64,000 bases of DNA from Nymphaea colorata. Taxonomy: Eukaryota > Streptophyta > Magnoliopsida > Nymphaeales > Nymphaeaceae. The notes under the pieces were generated by a model that was given only the letters and a program-made list of their open reading frames with translations, was not told where the DNA came from and ran no database searches. The first letter of the stretch is position 1, and each line of letters begins with the position of its first letter. The translations under genes were made by a program, and so were the position numbers. Of the stretch, positions 24,501 through 36,420 are shown one piece after another. The stretch spans positions 30,413,934 to 30,477,933 of the forward strand of contig NC_045138.2 of assembly GCF_008831285.2 (NCBI RefSeq), read 5' to 3'.

Positions 24501-27500
24501 GAAAAAGGAACTTTGTGAAAAGTTCAGATAATATCCAACATCTTGGAAAAATATTTAAGGGGCATGAAAGGTTCAGTCTTGACGATATTTTGAGAATATT
24601 GGGATATTTTACCAAAATTATCAGCTGACTTTAGAATGGCTTACTTGGGTATTTTCAAAATATCAGAGTAAGAGTAGTGACCATGATCACCAGCACCCAG
24701 GTTGCAGATTATCTAAAATGGAAAGCAGAAGTTAACCAAGAGAAATTTCCCCATATTTTACCAAGTGAAATTATACTAAAATTATATGTTTCCATGCATA
24801 AACAACAACCAGAGAAAGGCCACAGCTGAAAATAGGACAGGAAATAGTACTACAAACCCGTCTACACTCCTTGTGGATCACTCTTATTTCCTTGAAGCCA
24901 ATAAATGGGCGGAAAAGATCTGAAGAATATCATTGAGGAATTCCAAAAAGGATATTAAAAATGAAGTACAGATTATACTTAGAAGGCAAGTAAGACACCA
25001 AAGGATACGAGACACTTCTCTTCTTGTGCAGTCACTTGGAAGTCCTTCTACAAATAGAATGTTTGTGCACTCAGAGAGAACATCAGATTTTGCAAGAGAA
25101 TGCGCTCTCTCAGAGAGTACCGGTGGAACTGCAGAATCTATGCCTAGTAGATCTCGTCTCCTGTTGAGCAGAAATTGATCATCAAATGAATTTGACAACC
25201 CTGCCAAACTGGTTCCAGCATCAACTCCACCTACTCCTGATCTAGGAAGGTCACCAATACCCATAGCATCAAAATGGTGAGGAGTAGATTTTAATGATGG
25301 AATCTGGTAATATGCATACAAAGTTAGATACTATGCCACATGATTTCCAAATCTAATCTGAAATCTGAAGGTAGAAAGACAAGGCAACACATCTCAATTA
25401 CATTGTTGTGGCCGAAGTCTGAAGAAGATAGAGGTAGATCACCAGCTCTCCACAAGTGTTGGCCAGCAAATGAGGAATTTTCAGAGGTCGAGTATCCAGG
25501 AAAATTAGCAGAAACACCAGCTGCATCAAGTTCTCGTCCAGGTGGTTGAAAATTATCTGTTAGAATATGCAAAAGAAAAGATGCACTATATTTGTTAGAC
25601 CAAAGTACAATTTTGAAATAATACAATGTGCTCACGATGAAGCATTGCAAGCAATTCACATTTAATCAAATCCATCTACATCAAACTGCTGTAGTGAAAT
25701 GAAACGAATAACTAAGCAGATTTCCTAGTACAGAAATATGTTAGGATAATTTCCAAATTGCCACCACAAAGACACAAGTTCAAAAATGAATATACATTCT
25801 TTTTTTTTCTTTTTATGCAGAAAAATCTTGTTATGCCTAAGCTAGAAGAACCAATAGCAGATTTGCAGTAAAATCCCAGGCATGCCATTTAAATATTTAC
25901 TAATCACATTTTTTTTTCTTCAAACTTTAGGCTCTCTGCTGCATAATCAGTTGACCCAGTTTCTTTTGAGGAGATGCTTCCAAATGCCATAAGCACTGCA
26001 AAACCAGGTATGACTCCATTCATGAGATGGTTTAATTAACCCAAGACACATGGATAATAAGTACGGTAACTCCCAAACTTTTATCTATATGAGACAAAAT
26101 TAAAATATATTTATTCTGTAAATTTAGGTGAATGATTGGATACTAGCAAATAGTTAGGTGCTGTTTTCAAATGCCCCTAATGTCAACTACCAACAGTCCA
26201 AACAGAGCAACTAGCTGGTATCACTTCTCTAGTGTTATAGCTTTTTTGTAGTTTTCTCTTTGTATTTCACATGTTTTCAAATATTTTCTTGAAAAAAATG
26301 AACTTTATGGTACTTTTGTCATTTTTCTAGTTCTATGGTTTTCTTTAGTTTTTCTTCTTTTTTTGGTATTTTCATAGGTTTTCTACACATTTTCCCAAAA
26401 ACATGAACTATATGTTTTGCTATGTTACAGCACGCTTGCCAAACGCAGGTAGTAGATATGTATCTAAAATTTTGGCTTCATTGTCCCAATGGTGACATTC
26501 AGGAACAGTTGAATTAATATATTTAATTTGTTTCTTAATAACATTGAAGATAGTAAAAACTGTGATATCCAGAAGTTCCCATTGTCATATAGCTGCAACC
26601 AGCAACCATTATTCAGAGGGTGGGGCGAGTAGAGGAATTTGATCATGCTTCTTGTTCCAGTTCGTAGAGCAATCCAGCAAAGATTCTCCCAGCCATGACA
26701 AAGACAATGCAGATACTAATCTGCCACCTCTTGAGATGGAATCTTCTCATGATGTTTTACCTTCCCTGGCTCTTAGGCCTTTGACAGATAGGGAACAACT
26801 CCAGTCTGCCATTATTGTGGATCTTCCACTCAAATGTCTCTAGTGTGAAGCTCAACCTAGTAATCTCCGCTTTCCTGTCTTTGAATAACCTGATCTCGAG
26901 TCTGTATCTCCCCATATTAGCCTACACTGGAATTGGTAGGTTAGACATTTGAATAGCACTTATCCTTTCCATTTAATGGTTGAGTTTCTTCACTTTTAGT
27001 GGCATTCATTGCCTACATCTTGAAACAGCTTCCACACCTGGATGACTATCTAGACCTGGACCACAGATCTTGTATTAGATAGTAGGTTGTAAGGTCACCA
27101 ATCATCAAGGAGGGTACTAAATAAGCTATGTTTATCTCGCAAGACACCACTTTAATGTATTTTGTGGTAGCACTTTACAACGTAAAGTTTCTTTTAGTGC
27201 TGCGTTTGACCATCTTCCCCTTCAGGTGAGAGTTTTGAAGTGGGACGTAACCAATAGCATGATAACCTTATCTGTTGTGCACAAGAAAATAAGATGTAAT
27301 TGAACTCGCCCAAGAAAGCATAGCAGCTGTGAAACCAACACTTTTATTAGAAAAATAAACCAGGCTAACTTTCATTATCTCACTCCCAGTAAAGCTGTTC
27401 ACCAGGAAATTCATGCCAACAGTCATCAGCTGTACAAGCAGAGATTTAGGCAAAGTAGATCATTTCTCCTCTGAAATTGTTATAGGATAGGCCAGAGTAT

Positions 27501-28311
27501 GAAGCTCTTTAACCAGCAAGCGAGAATCCAAAATCTTCACCAGACATCCAAGCTTAACTAATCAAAAGCTCATTTTCACCTAATAATCGGAAAGCAAGGA
27601 ACTAAAATCTTCGAGTAGAGTTATAATTCTCATATCTGGTTCTACTTTTCAACATTGCCTCTTCTAAGCGTTCCTACAAATCCAAAGTGAAACTGTCCCA
27701 GTTCTCAAAAGAAATACAAAAGAAATGAAGATCAACAAAATGGTCACAATCCTGAGTAACCGTAGCATCATTAACTATCAAGTTGTTCACCTTCACAGTC
27801 AAGTTAAACTATTCAAACTGCCAAAGAAGGATAGAGGTTTACGACTTCCCTTTCTTTAATCATGTAAACTAGGAAGGGGAAAGGAACACGAATCCCTTTT
27901 ATTTATGCAAAAAGGGGGAACCACCATGAATACGTAAACTTGGTTTCAGCAGGGACAAACAGGAATCTCTTAAAAATGAAGGAAACGAAATCTTCAACAA
28001 AGTTTAACAACATGATGGCAATGACAATGATGATGAGCAACCACCAAAATAGGCACGTGGTATCCCCTGAGAGGTGTGGGAGGAAAAAATAATCTAACAT
28101 GAGCATCATAGTAACATAATTGTCGGGGGCTCCAATACTATTCAACCCGGAGGAAGATAATTGGTTGACTGGTTGCAAAAAGAATAATGGTGTGATGATA
28201 AGCAACTGCTTGAATACTAAACGCAAAAAAGAAAAAGATGCCAGAAGAGAGATAGAGATACAAAAGGTGAAGACCTCTTTGGGCAGCATATCTCCAGTAG
28301 CCGTCCGCCAT
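21577..28311 (-). CDS. RRM protein resembling nuclear speckle RNA-binding proteins (NSR-like)
   Basis: Six exons in transcript order: 28311-28275, 25556-25402, 25303-25009, 24919-24858, 23941-23860, 21680-21577, totalling 735 bases (244 residues). All donors are GT, all acceptors AG, and phases agree. The N-terminus MADGYWRYAA is the family signature. A poorly conserved linker follows, then one C-terminal RRM. RNP2 is ILFVEGL (146-152), followed by the family block REVSHLFRPFIGFKEIRVI. RNP1 is AFVICFVEF (188-196), then CAATALEALQGYRFDDKKPD and an end RPHDRLQNNAL. Arabidopsis NSRA/NSRB are nuclear and modulate alternative splicing; a splicing or RNA-regulatory role here follows from family. 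Intron 1 (2.7 kb) and intron 5 (2.2 kb) carry repeats. The gene tail was duplicated upstream (8796-10650). Confidence 0.9.
26220..27480. repeat. Dispersed repeat copy 1, in intron 1 of the RRM gene
   Basis: Shares ordered blocks with 35150-36420 in the same orientation. Examples are GGCTCTTAGGCCTTTGACAG, GCATTTTGTGGT and CTAACTTTCATTATCTCACT in both. The copies differ by substitutions and indels throughout, so this is old. A 63-codon plus-strand frame at 26652-26843 is open here but interrupted in the other copy. The element type is unknown. Confidence 0.7.
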
Positions 28312-30274
28312 ATCTCGCTTTCTTCCTTCCCTCTCCCCCTTGAGTAGCTCTCGTTTTCGGACTCTCTTCTCTTCACAACGAGTTTCCAACACCCCGCAGT
28401 TTCTCGAATGGGTGTGACTTTCAGTCCCTTCACTCGTGAGACACTAAATACAAAATATCGCAGAAACTATAAAACTTTTGGAACTTAACGCCGTATTCTT
28501 TCTGTAATTGGGACAGATATCGCTCATCCCCATTTGGGGTCTTTCAATTCGTCTCTGAACTCTCGATTCGCAATTTGGCACGTTAGAAAAGCTTCGTGTT
28601 GGAAAAAAAAAGTAGCAGAATTTGCCCTGCTTTTCGGGCTCTTCGTTATAGACTTGAAATAAAAAGACTAGATATCTTTATATTCGTTCAAAAAGAAAAC
28701 CTGTAGAGTAAAGAACTAGAACTGGTGGTCTGAAGAACATTGATCTACCAACTGATAAAGCACAGTAAACAAAAGACATTGCTTGATTTTCGGAAATGTC
28801 ATTAAAGAAGAGATGATGTCTCGTCTCACCTTAAAATGTTGTGGTGGTGGATGGAAAATACAATTATTTTATGCATTTTGTTAACATTTACAATTGATCA
28901 CATTATAATGCTTATTTTGAAGCTTTCAAAATAGGAATATTGGTTTTTTTACTGTTTTCTGTATTTTAATGTCAATAAAAGCTTTGAGAATAATTGAATA
29001 ATAGCCATAAGCGAACCCTAATCTATTGTGGATCCTCTGATGTGATCCTAAATCAAAGCAAGCACCAAGCAACATCCAAATCCAAATCTGAACAAGACTA
29101 AAACAACTCCAACAGCAAGTGTAGGTTGAGCTATGGGTTGAATTCGTTTAGTTGGATGAGTTGAGCTCAGATTAGGTCTGTGAGCTTGTTGGTCTTCTTA
29201 TATAAGCTTTGTTTTTCATGCAATGAGACACCTTTTGAGTAACAATAAGGATGTTTCATCTTCTAAACCCATTGCTAGCGGTCCTCTGTTCTTTAAAAAG
29301 AAAATAAATGAATAAGTCTTCATGCTTGGGTTTGCTCAAACTTTATAAAGCTTAGCTCAAACTTGAGCTCAACTCAAGTTCAAGCTGAACCCAAGGTAAA
29401 CTTTATATATATATATATATATTTTAAGTTGAGCTCCAGTCACCCGGCTCATATTGACCCTTACCGGTGAGTAAAGGGGATTCACTACCCAGCAAAGAAC
29501 TGTAGTTTCTACTCAACTCATTGTACTCGTAAAATACAAGGTCTGCTTTTGGTGCCTAGAGGTGCTGCCTTTGCTGTGCTTCAACTTGTGTATTGATGAC
29601 TCATCTTTTGAATACAAGAGGTTCATGCTCTCGACATTTGTGATGGAGACATGCGGCCTACGAGCCCCCCATCCCAAGGCAATGTATCAAATCTCCTTGT
29701 TGACCCTTATTTGCTAGGGTATTTTTGCCGGTGTTTCCTACCTCTACAAAAGGGAGAAGGTTTCATTTTGGGCTTAGAGAATGAACTTCATGCGAGCATA
29801 GCATGTTTTCACAAAGAAACTCCATGTTACCTCTACTTTTAACTTTTAAGCATGCAAATCCAAGTGAAAACGAGATAAATCTAGGGAACTTGGGAAACAT
29901 CACTATTCATCATCATTAAGTTGTTGAAAAAAAAAAACCACAAATGAGTTCAAAAAATGCATAAGAACTACCAATATAACACGAATCATGGGACTTGATA
30001 CAAATTCAAAGCAAACACAGAGCAATACCCAAATCCAAATTCAAATCTATGCAAAACTGAAGCACACTCACATAGTCCAAAACAATAAATTGGATCCATG
30101 TACTAGTGTGCTAGTTCTTTTTTGTTCTTTAATAAGGTGGCTCCTGCATGGCTTTTCAACCACAATATCATGCCAATGATACCATGAGATAAGCCCTAGG
30201 AGATTGAGCATGGAAGAATTTGCAGCCCCTCTTTTCCATAAATGTTAAGCTTCTTAACTTTACAGGAAGGCACA
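28312..30274. other. Upstream flank of the RRM gene, then gene-free DNA
   Basis: Bases 28312-28600 should contain the 5' UTR and promoter of the minus-strand RRM gene; no clear TATA box is visible. Further out there are GAGCTCAACTCAAG-type degenerate repeats (29340-29460) with a TA run at 29405-29423. No exon is convincing. Confidence 0.4.
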
Positions 30275-31457
30275 TAGTTGTAAGACGCGTACGCCTTATG
30301 CCAAAAAAATGTGCTTCGAGGCCTCTTTTCTGAAAAATGCTTCGAAGCGCAGGGTGAAGCGCAAGTGTCCATAAAGCATACGCCTCACCTAGTTGAAGCG
30401 TACGCTCCTATGTAAGGCGTACACCTTAAGGACAAAGCCATTTTTATGGTTTAAAATCGAAAATTAACAAAAAAAAAACAAACTAAAAACTGGCACGGTT
30501 ATGGTGAACCAATTGGTATTATATCATTTTTCCCTTTTTCATCCATTGCGGAGCTTAGAATTGTTGTTGGTGGTGGTGGAGCTGCCACAGAAATCAACTC
30601 CCACTGCTGCTGCTTGAAGGTCCTCTTCTTGATCTTCTCAATCGGTCTTGCAACTCAATCTCTCATTCTCACTCATCTCTACAAAGTGAGGGAGAGGGCG
30701 CAACAGTCGGCCATAGAGGAAAATGGGCAGAAAGCGGCTGCCCGACCATCACAAAGCTTATTAATTTTTAAGAATGGCCCAAAATGTGAATTAATAAAGT
30801 GTTGATACGAATTGTGAAGATTAGGAACTTAATTGGAAACTGATTACTTTTTTTTATAAAAGTTTCACACGTGTGAAAAATCCAGCATGGTATTTTCTTT
30901 TCCACTTGTTTCGTTCCTTGCATCAATTTGTTTCAATTATCAACGTTGTGACCTTTGTGCATTAACAAATTACAAAGAATTGATTTTATCAATTTTAATG
31001 TTTTTAATGTCATGTACATTGCTAGCATATAATGCACATAGAATTAGCAAGTAATTATTATTATCACATTTTAATTGTCATTATTTCTGTCATCAAGATT
31101 GTCAGAGATACTAATGAATAAGTTAAACTTAAAATCCACTCACATATGATATGTTGTTGCCTGGAGTCTATTTTTAGTTAATATTTTTAACTATTTGTTA
31201 ATGGACTTTGAATAAAAAAAAAATATTTCAACATGGTTCACAAAGCAAAAAAAAATATACTCACAATAAATTGCTCTGCTTTCATATTCTTGTTATTTTA
31301 CTTGTTTTTCCAATTTTCATATTATTTTAATAAATATTATATAATTAACATATTTGAGTCTTTGACCTTGAAGCTTTCGCTTCAATCACCGTCTTGCCTT
31401 GCCACGCCTCATGATATGCTCAATGTTTTGCCTCGCCTCATCGTCTTTTACAACACT
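30275..31457. mobile_element. Possible non-autonomous DNA transposon with inverted ends
   Basis: The left end reads AGTTGTAAGACGCGTACGCC. The right end, reverse-complemented, reads AGTGTTGTAAAAGACGATGA followed by GGCGAGGC. Both are followed inward by AAGCG/AGGCG-rich sequence. These resemble the GGCGAGGCG-type ends frequent in plant genomes. The interior is AT-rich with no transposase. I could not find a clear target duplication. Confidence 0.4.
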
Positions 31458-31830
31458 GATAGTAATAAGTCAATGATTTTATATTTGACAAGCGCCTAAG
31501 CTCTTACATTAGCAACCTCTATAACAAAGGGATGACTATTAAATTGATGAATATTCTTAGAAAAATCAGAGAATCTTCTATAGAAACCTTCTCATTGATC
31601 TCTTTATCTAATGTCTTGAGTTGATGAAGTTTGAAACCCTGTAGGTGTTGCTGCATGAGGAAAAATATGAAAGTTGTTGAAAAAGAAACTCGTACTTGGA
31701 ACATGATTTTTTTTTTTTTTATCGCAGATGGCATAGCGGAGATCTTCGAACGAAATGATTTTTTGCAAAAAATCGAGTGCTTAACATTTATGTTGGGAAG
31801 GCGGGAAGAGTTTGGCTCTTGGCTGCGACG

Positions 31831-32184
31831 ATGTGGAAGGCATCAAGAACCGCGCCGCCGTCTCTGCTGTTGGGCTTCTTGTGCAGGAGGTCACGACTTG
31901 CTGCTACTCCTTCCTTCCCCCCTTGCACTCAATTTTTCAGCAGACCGACCCCAACCCGCATTTGGTGCTGCTGTGCTCTCGGGTACCCGGCTTCTTTTGC
32001 CTGCCGGCTGTATTCCACCACGTTCCCTGAGGCTCCGTCGACTTCCGGCGACGGCACGGCGATCAATGGCGTGCATGACTCGATCCATGTGTACCCTTTA
32101 TCTTCTGATGCCAAAAGAACTATTGAAGTCCCGTATGAGAACGGTGGAACATTCGTAGAGGCATTTCATTGTTTCCTACATTAG
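31831..32184 (+). CDS. GC-rich possible first exon, function unknown
   Basis: A GC-rich island in AT-rich DNA. The frame from the ATG at 31831 to the stop at 32182-32184 encodes 117 residues. It starts MWKASRTAPPSLLLGFLCRR, an Arg/Ser/Leu-rich N-terminus that resembles a mitochondrial presequence, and ends with natural-looking protein (for example VHDSIHVYPLSSDAKRTIEV). The other two frames are also partly open, so the choice of frame is uncertain. It may be a gene fragment, a single small gene or a pseudogene; no family is recognised. Confidence 0.3.
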   Translation: MWKASRTAPPSLLLGFLCRRSRLAATPSFPPCTQFFSRPTPTRIWCCCALGYPASFACRLYSTTFPEAPSTSGDGTAINGVHDSIHVYPLSSDAKRTIEVPYENGGTFVEAFHCFLH

Positions 32185-35149
32185 TCAGCATCATTTTCCA
32201 AAAGGTACACCGACTGACAATCGTCTTGCTAGTTTAGGAACTTGCTTGACGGTGGTTCTGATGGTAAATGCTGGTTTTTCCTTGAAACTAGAATCGCTGA
32301 ATGTTAATCCATGTAAACATTTTTGTGAAGTTACATTGGCCTTAACGCAAGGAAAAGAATTGTTGTTGAGTCTCTGAAAATGATGATGCCCTACCCAGTT
32401 GTTGTAGCTGTAGCTTGTCAGAAGTGCTACTGTTGGTCCTGAGCGTTGCTGGCGTTAGTTCACCAATCACTGAAACTGCGAGAGATGCCTTTCCATTCTG
32501 GTATATCTATGTAGATTTTTAGGATTTCTAATTGTTGAAGCACAATGTTTGCTGGTTTGGATTATGAGCAGCACGCGCTTATTTTAAATGTGCCATATTC
32601 ATAGTTGCACGGTGATTGTTCTTACCTTTTTACCTTTTAAAGATGTAGATTGTGCACTTCCATGATGATTAGGTGCAACCACTTTTCTTAAGATTCCTCA
32701 CTGTTGATTCTTCTTGTAGTCCCCAATGCCTGGCATTGTGCAGGTGTCCCCAGTGGCAGCCGAATAGGTTCATCATTAGAAAAAGAAAGATCCTTATGTT
32801 CAGCCACACATTTGGAGAATGCTCCATCAACTATAATCAGGATCGTGTTTTTTAATAGATTTGGAAGACAATGTTTTTGAAATGAACAAGCTGAAACAGT
32901 TAACATCAGAAACCTAACCTAGTTTACAATGCACATTCATCATCAGCATCCAGAGTCCATTCGGAAAGCATGTAGCTTTAGGGCCGGATAACGTGGTAAG
33001 GGGTTAGCGGGAAGAGGCTGCTACTCAGAAGTCATTCTACTAGCAACTGCCTTGGAGGTGGAGATACGTCCAACGATCATTTGGATTTTTTGGATGTTAA
33101 GGAATGCATTGTTACACTTTTTGTGTATTTCATCTAATAGCTGTGAATTGATATTTGATCCCTTTATTTTTTATCATTTTCTGTTATGTATAATTTGATC
33201 CATGTTAGGAGACCTACAAAACGTTCACTTTTTGCATTTCCCTTGTTGTAATATTGATTTCCCCCACTTACTGCTGGCAAGCGCTTCTTAATTATTCTTA
33301 GAAGTTAATAAAAAATACCGCTAAAGAAGGGTGTTTCTTGCTGCACTAAAGCCCAAAGTATTCATGATTCTAATAAGGGAATATAGAGGCGAAGGGTGGT
33401 GAAAGATTTAAAATAGGAAATTTTTTTCCCAATGTAGAAGTTGGGTTGAATTTGTCAAATCTTATGGTCAGAAATGTCAATATTTAGTGTGTCATCAAGG
33501 TTTGTATACTTGTGTCATGCATGTCTCTTGAAAAAAGGAACAAGGCAAAGCTGAACTTCTCTTTGTAAATATATAAGTTTTTGTGGGAGGAGATCGACAT
33601 AACTAGAGAATACTTCTAAGGGTGGAAAATGTCCAAAATGTATCTGCAAAAGTGCCGTTAACAAAAATACCAAAGTGGGAGGCACTGTTAAAGGTTCTTT
33701 TCATTCCATTCTCTGATTGTGGTCACAAGAAAACTGCATGTATTATTAGGAAAATAGAGACATGCGCTTTCCATGTGTGTGCCTCATTCTGTCTAGGTAG
33801 TTAAATTTAATCCTAGTGGGAAAAGCATCAGATGTTGCGAGGATGAGAGAACAATATCCGTGGTTCCTTGATGGCTGGCTAAATATAAAGTGTCCTCGCA
33901 TGAAGTTACATTTCTTTGATGTCTTTAGGAGTAGCTCGACTGAGATCTGTAGAAAGTGGCCGCAAAGCATGTTGTATGTGACTAACTTCCAATGGCATAA
34001 CCAAGGTAGTAATATTTTGGAGAAATTCTTTTGCAATTCTAATGAGACATTTTGGGAGTATGGTTTGGCAAACCAAATCTTAAAAACTAAGATCATGAAA
34101 CCAGAAGAAAGTGTCCTGCCTCTAATTAAATTATGGGAATGTCTCTTGAGAGACCTGTGAATTATTTGGTCAAGTTTAATGTTTGTTATGGTCATTTGTA
34201 ATAACATCTTATGTTAAGATGAAGCAAACCTTAAATCAATGGTTGGTCATTCAATCTAAGTCTTTAACCGTCATCTCAGCTATTTGATCTCATTGGTTCA
34301 CTTTTGCTGACAGGAAACAGCTACTTTTTATAGCACTTTGATTAATTTTAGACTATCATCCAGGACAAAAAGTGGTCAAACAATACTGGAACAGTGTAGA
34401 TGAACATAAAATCCAAGCACTTTTCATAGAAAAATACATGTAAATTGGTTTACTTAGAACTGTGTGGTTGTTATAAATTTTGTAAACCCTTACCACTAAC
34501 ATAAAATCCAAGCACTTTTCATAGAATAGTACATGTAAATTGGTTTACTTAGAACTGTGTAGTTGTTATAAATTTTGTAAACCCTTACCACTAATCTGGT
34601 GGCACATTAGTTTCTGCCTAGTATATAACTAGCATATGATCAATCAATCCTATAGACGGCAACAGGGCAGATTGGAGCTAATGTCTCTAATAAGCCAGAG
34701 TGGTAGTTTGGAGTTCATTTTCACCGTATTCTTTTGTAACAATCCTTGACCCATTGACACCCTTATCTTAAGTTACACCCTTGGCACACTCTGAAGCACC
34801 TAAACTTTTTGTTTCCTTCTCCTTTGCTATTGCTTTGTCTGAGGACATGTAAAACCTTGTGGGAGTTTGACCCTTTAACTTAAGAATACTTTGATAAGGT
34901 GCTTTTGCATAATCTAGGGAAAAACACTTATCTTGCGCCAATTTCTTGCATAACTTGTTGGTTATCTACTGTTTGTTATTTAGTAACTTATTGAAGTACT
35001 TTCAGCTAAACTTAGTTTATCTATCTATTTATTTATTTGGGTTGAGATATGCATGCCATGTACGGTTTGTGTTCTTTATTATTGTGTGTGCAATGTTTTA
35101 TGCACTTCGTGACTACTGGATGTGCAGACCCTCTCATTTTATTTCGTAG
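32185..35149. other. Gene-poor AT-rich DNA
   Basis: No domain is recognisable. A 114-codon plus-strand frame at 33816-34160 is open but has no family resemblance and no splice context. A 95-base tandem duplication lies at 34403-34592. Confidence 0.45.
34403..34592. repeat. 95-base tandem duplication
   Basis: Copies at 34403-34497 and 34498-34592, both starting AACATAAAATCCAAGCACTT, differ at only a few positions. Confidence 0.9.
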
Positions 35150-36420
35150 CCAATAATGTTTTCCTAGTATTACAGCTTTCCTTAGTCTTTCTCTTTGTAT
35201 TCTTGTATGTCTGTAAATATTTTCCTGGAAAGCATGGTCTTTATGTATTTTCATCTTTCTACTGTCTTGTTTTCCTTCTTTTTTTCTTTTGTATTTCCGA
35301 GTCTCTGTTCAAATGTTTTTTGAAAAGTATGAATCGAACGATAAGTTATGTTGCATTGGGATAATCCCAATGTGGTAATCATATGTTTATGAAATGTTGG
35401 CTTGGGCTTGGTTGTCCCTGAAGGTGACATTCAATAATCGTTGAGTACGCCCTTGTTCCGTCAGTCATAAACTAAGTACAGGCCTTGTTCCAATGGATGA
35501 TCTCATTCCAGTACCTATGCTTTTTATATTCCAGTTACTAAAACAATCACAGTAAAGAGACTCCCATCCTTGACAAAGAGAATTTAGATACTAATATGGC
35601 GATTCTTGAGAAGGCATTTTCTCATGATGCGTTACCTATCTATTTTCTCTGGCTCTTAGGCCTTTGACAGATGGGGAACAAGTCCAGTCTGTCATTCTTG
35701 TAGTTATTCTGCTGAGATGTCTAGCATCAGGGTGAGCGTAGAGATATCTGCTTCTCTGTCTCTGGTCAGTGGTCACCTGATCTCATGTCTGTATCTTCAC
35801 ATATTAGCCTTAACACTGGAATCTAGGTTAGATATTTGAGTTGCATTTATTCTCTCCATTTAGTGATTCAGTTTTTCACTTTTAGTGACATGTTCTTTCC
35901 CGTACCTTGGAACAGCCTCCACACCTGGATGACTATTTGCATGTTTCTTGTGTAAGGTGTGACATCCTCAGGGTTGAACAGCTGAAAGTGTGCCTTCTAT
36001 TATCACCTACAAGAATGACCAAGGCCTATGGCAAGTTCCTATTTATACTGTCATGCTGTGTATAATTGCACCAGTAATATTGTATCAAATAGTAGGTTGT
36101 GAGGTGACCAATTATAAAGGAGGATATTAGATAAGCTATGTTTGTCTCCCATACCATGTTAATGCATTTTGTGGTGATATTTTTCAATGCAAAATTTCTT
36201 TTAAGAGCTGTGCTTGATCGTCTCCACATTAAGGCTGGAGTTTTGGTTGGAATATGAATGTTACTATTATCATGATAACATTGTCTATTGTCCATAACCA
36301 ACTAGAATGTAACTGAACTTGCCTAAGGAAGAATAGCAGCTGTAGAAAAATGAACCAGGCTAACTTTCATTATCTCACTCCCCAATAAAGCTGTCACGTG
36401 GAAAGACAGGTTAAACATCA
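35150..36420. repeat. Dispersed repeat copy 2
   Basis: Diverged direct-orientation partner of 26220-27480, with shared ordered blocks including GGCTCTTAGGCCTTTGACAG. The pair lies about 9 kb apart. No terminal repeats or protein domains could be defined. Confidence 0.65.

Noticed and set aside
30614-30805. 63-codon frame with a hydrophobic N-terminus
   Set aside because: It lies inside a probable non-autonomous transposon and has no family resemblance, so it is not called as a signal-peptide protein.
33816-34160. 114-codon plus-strand frame as a gene
   Set aside because: The surrounding DNA is AT-rich, there is no splice context or recognisable domain, and a minus-strand frame of 153 codons overlaps it.
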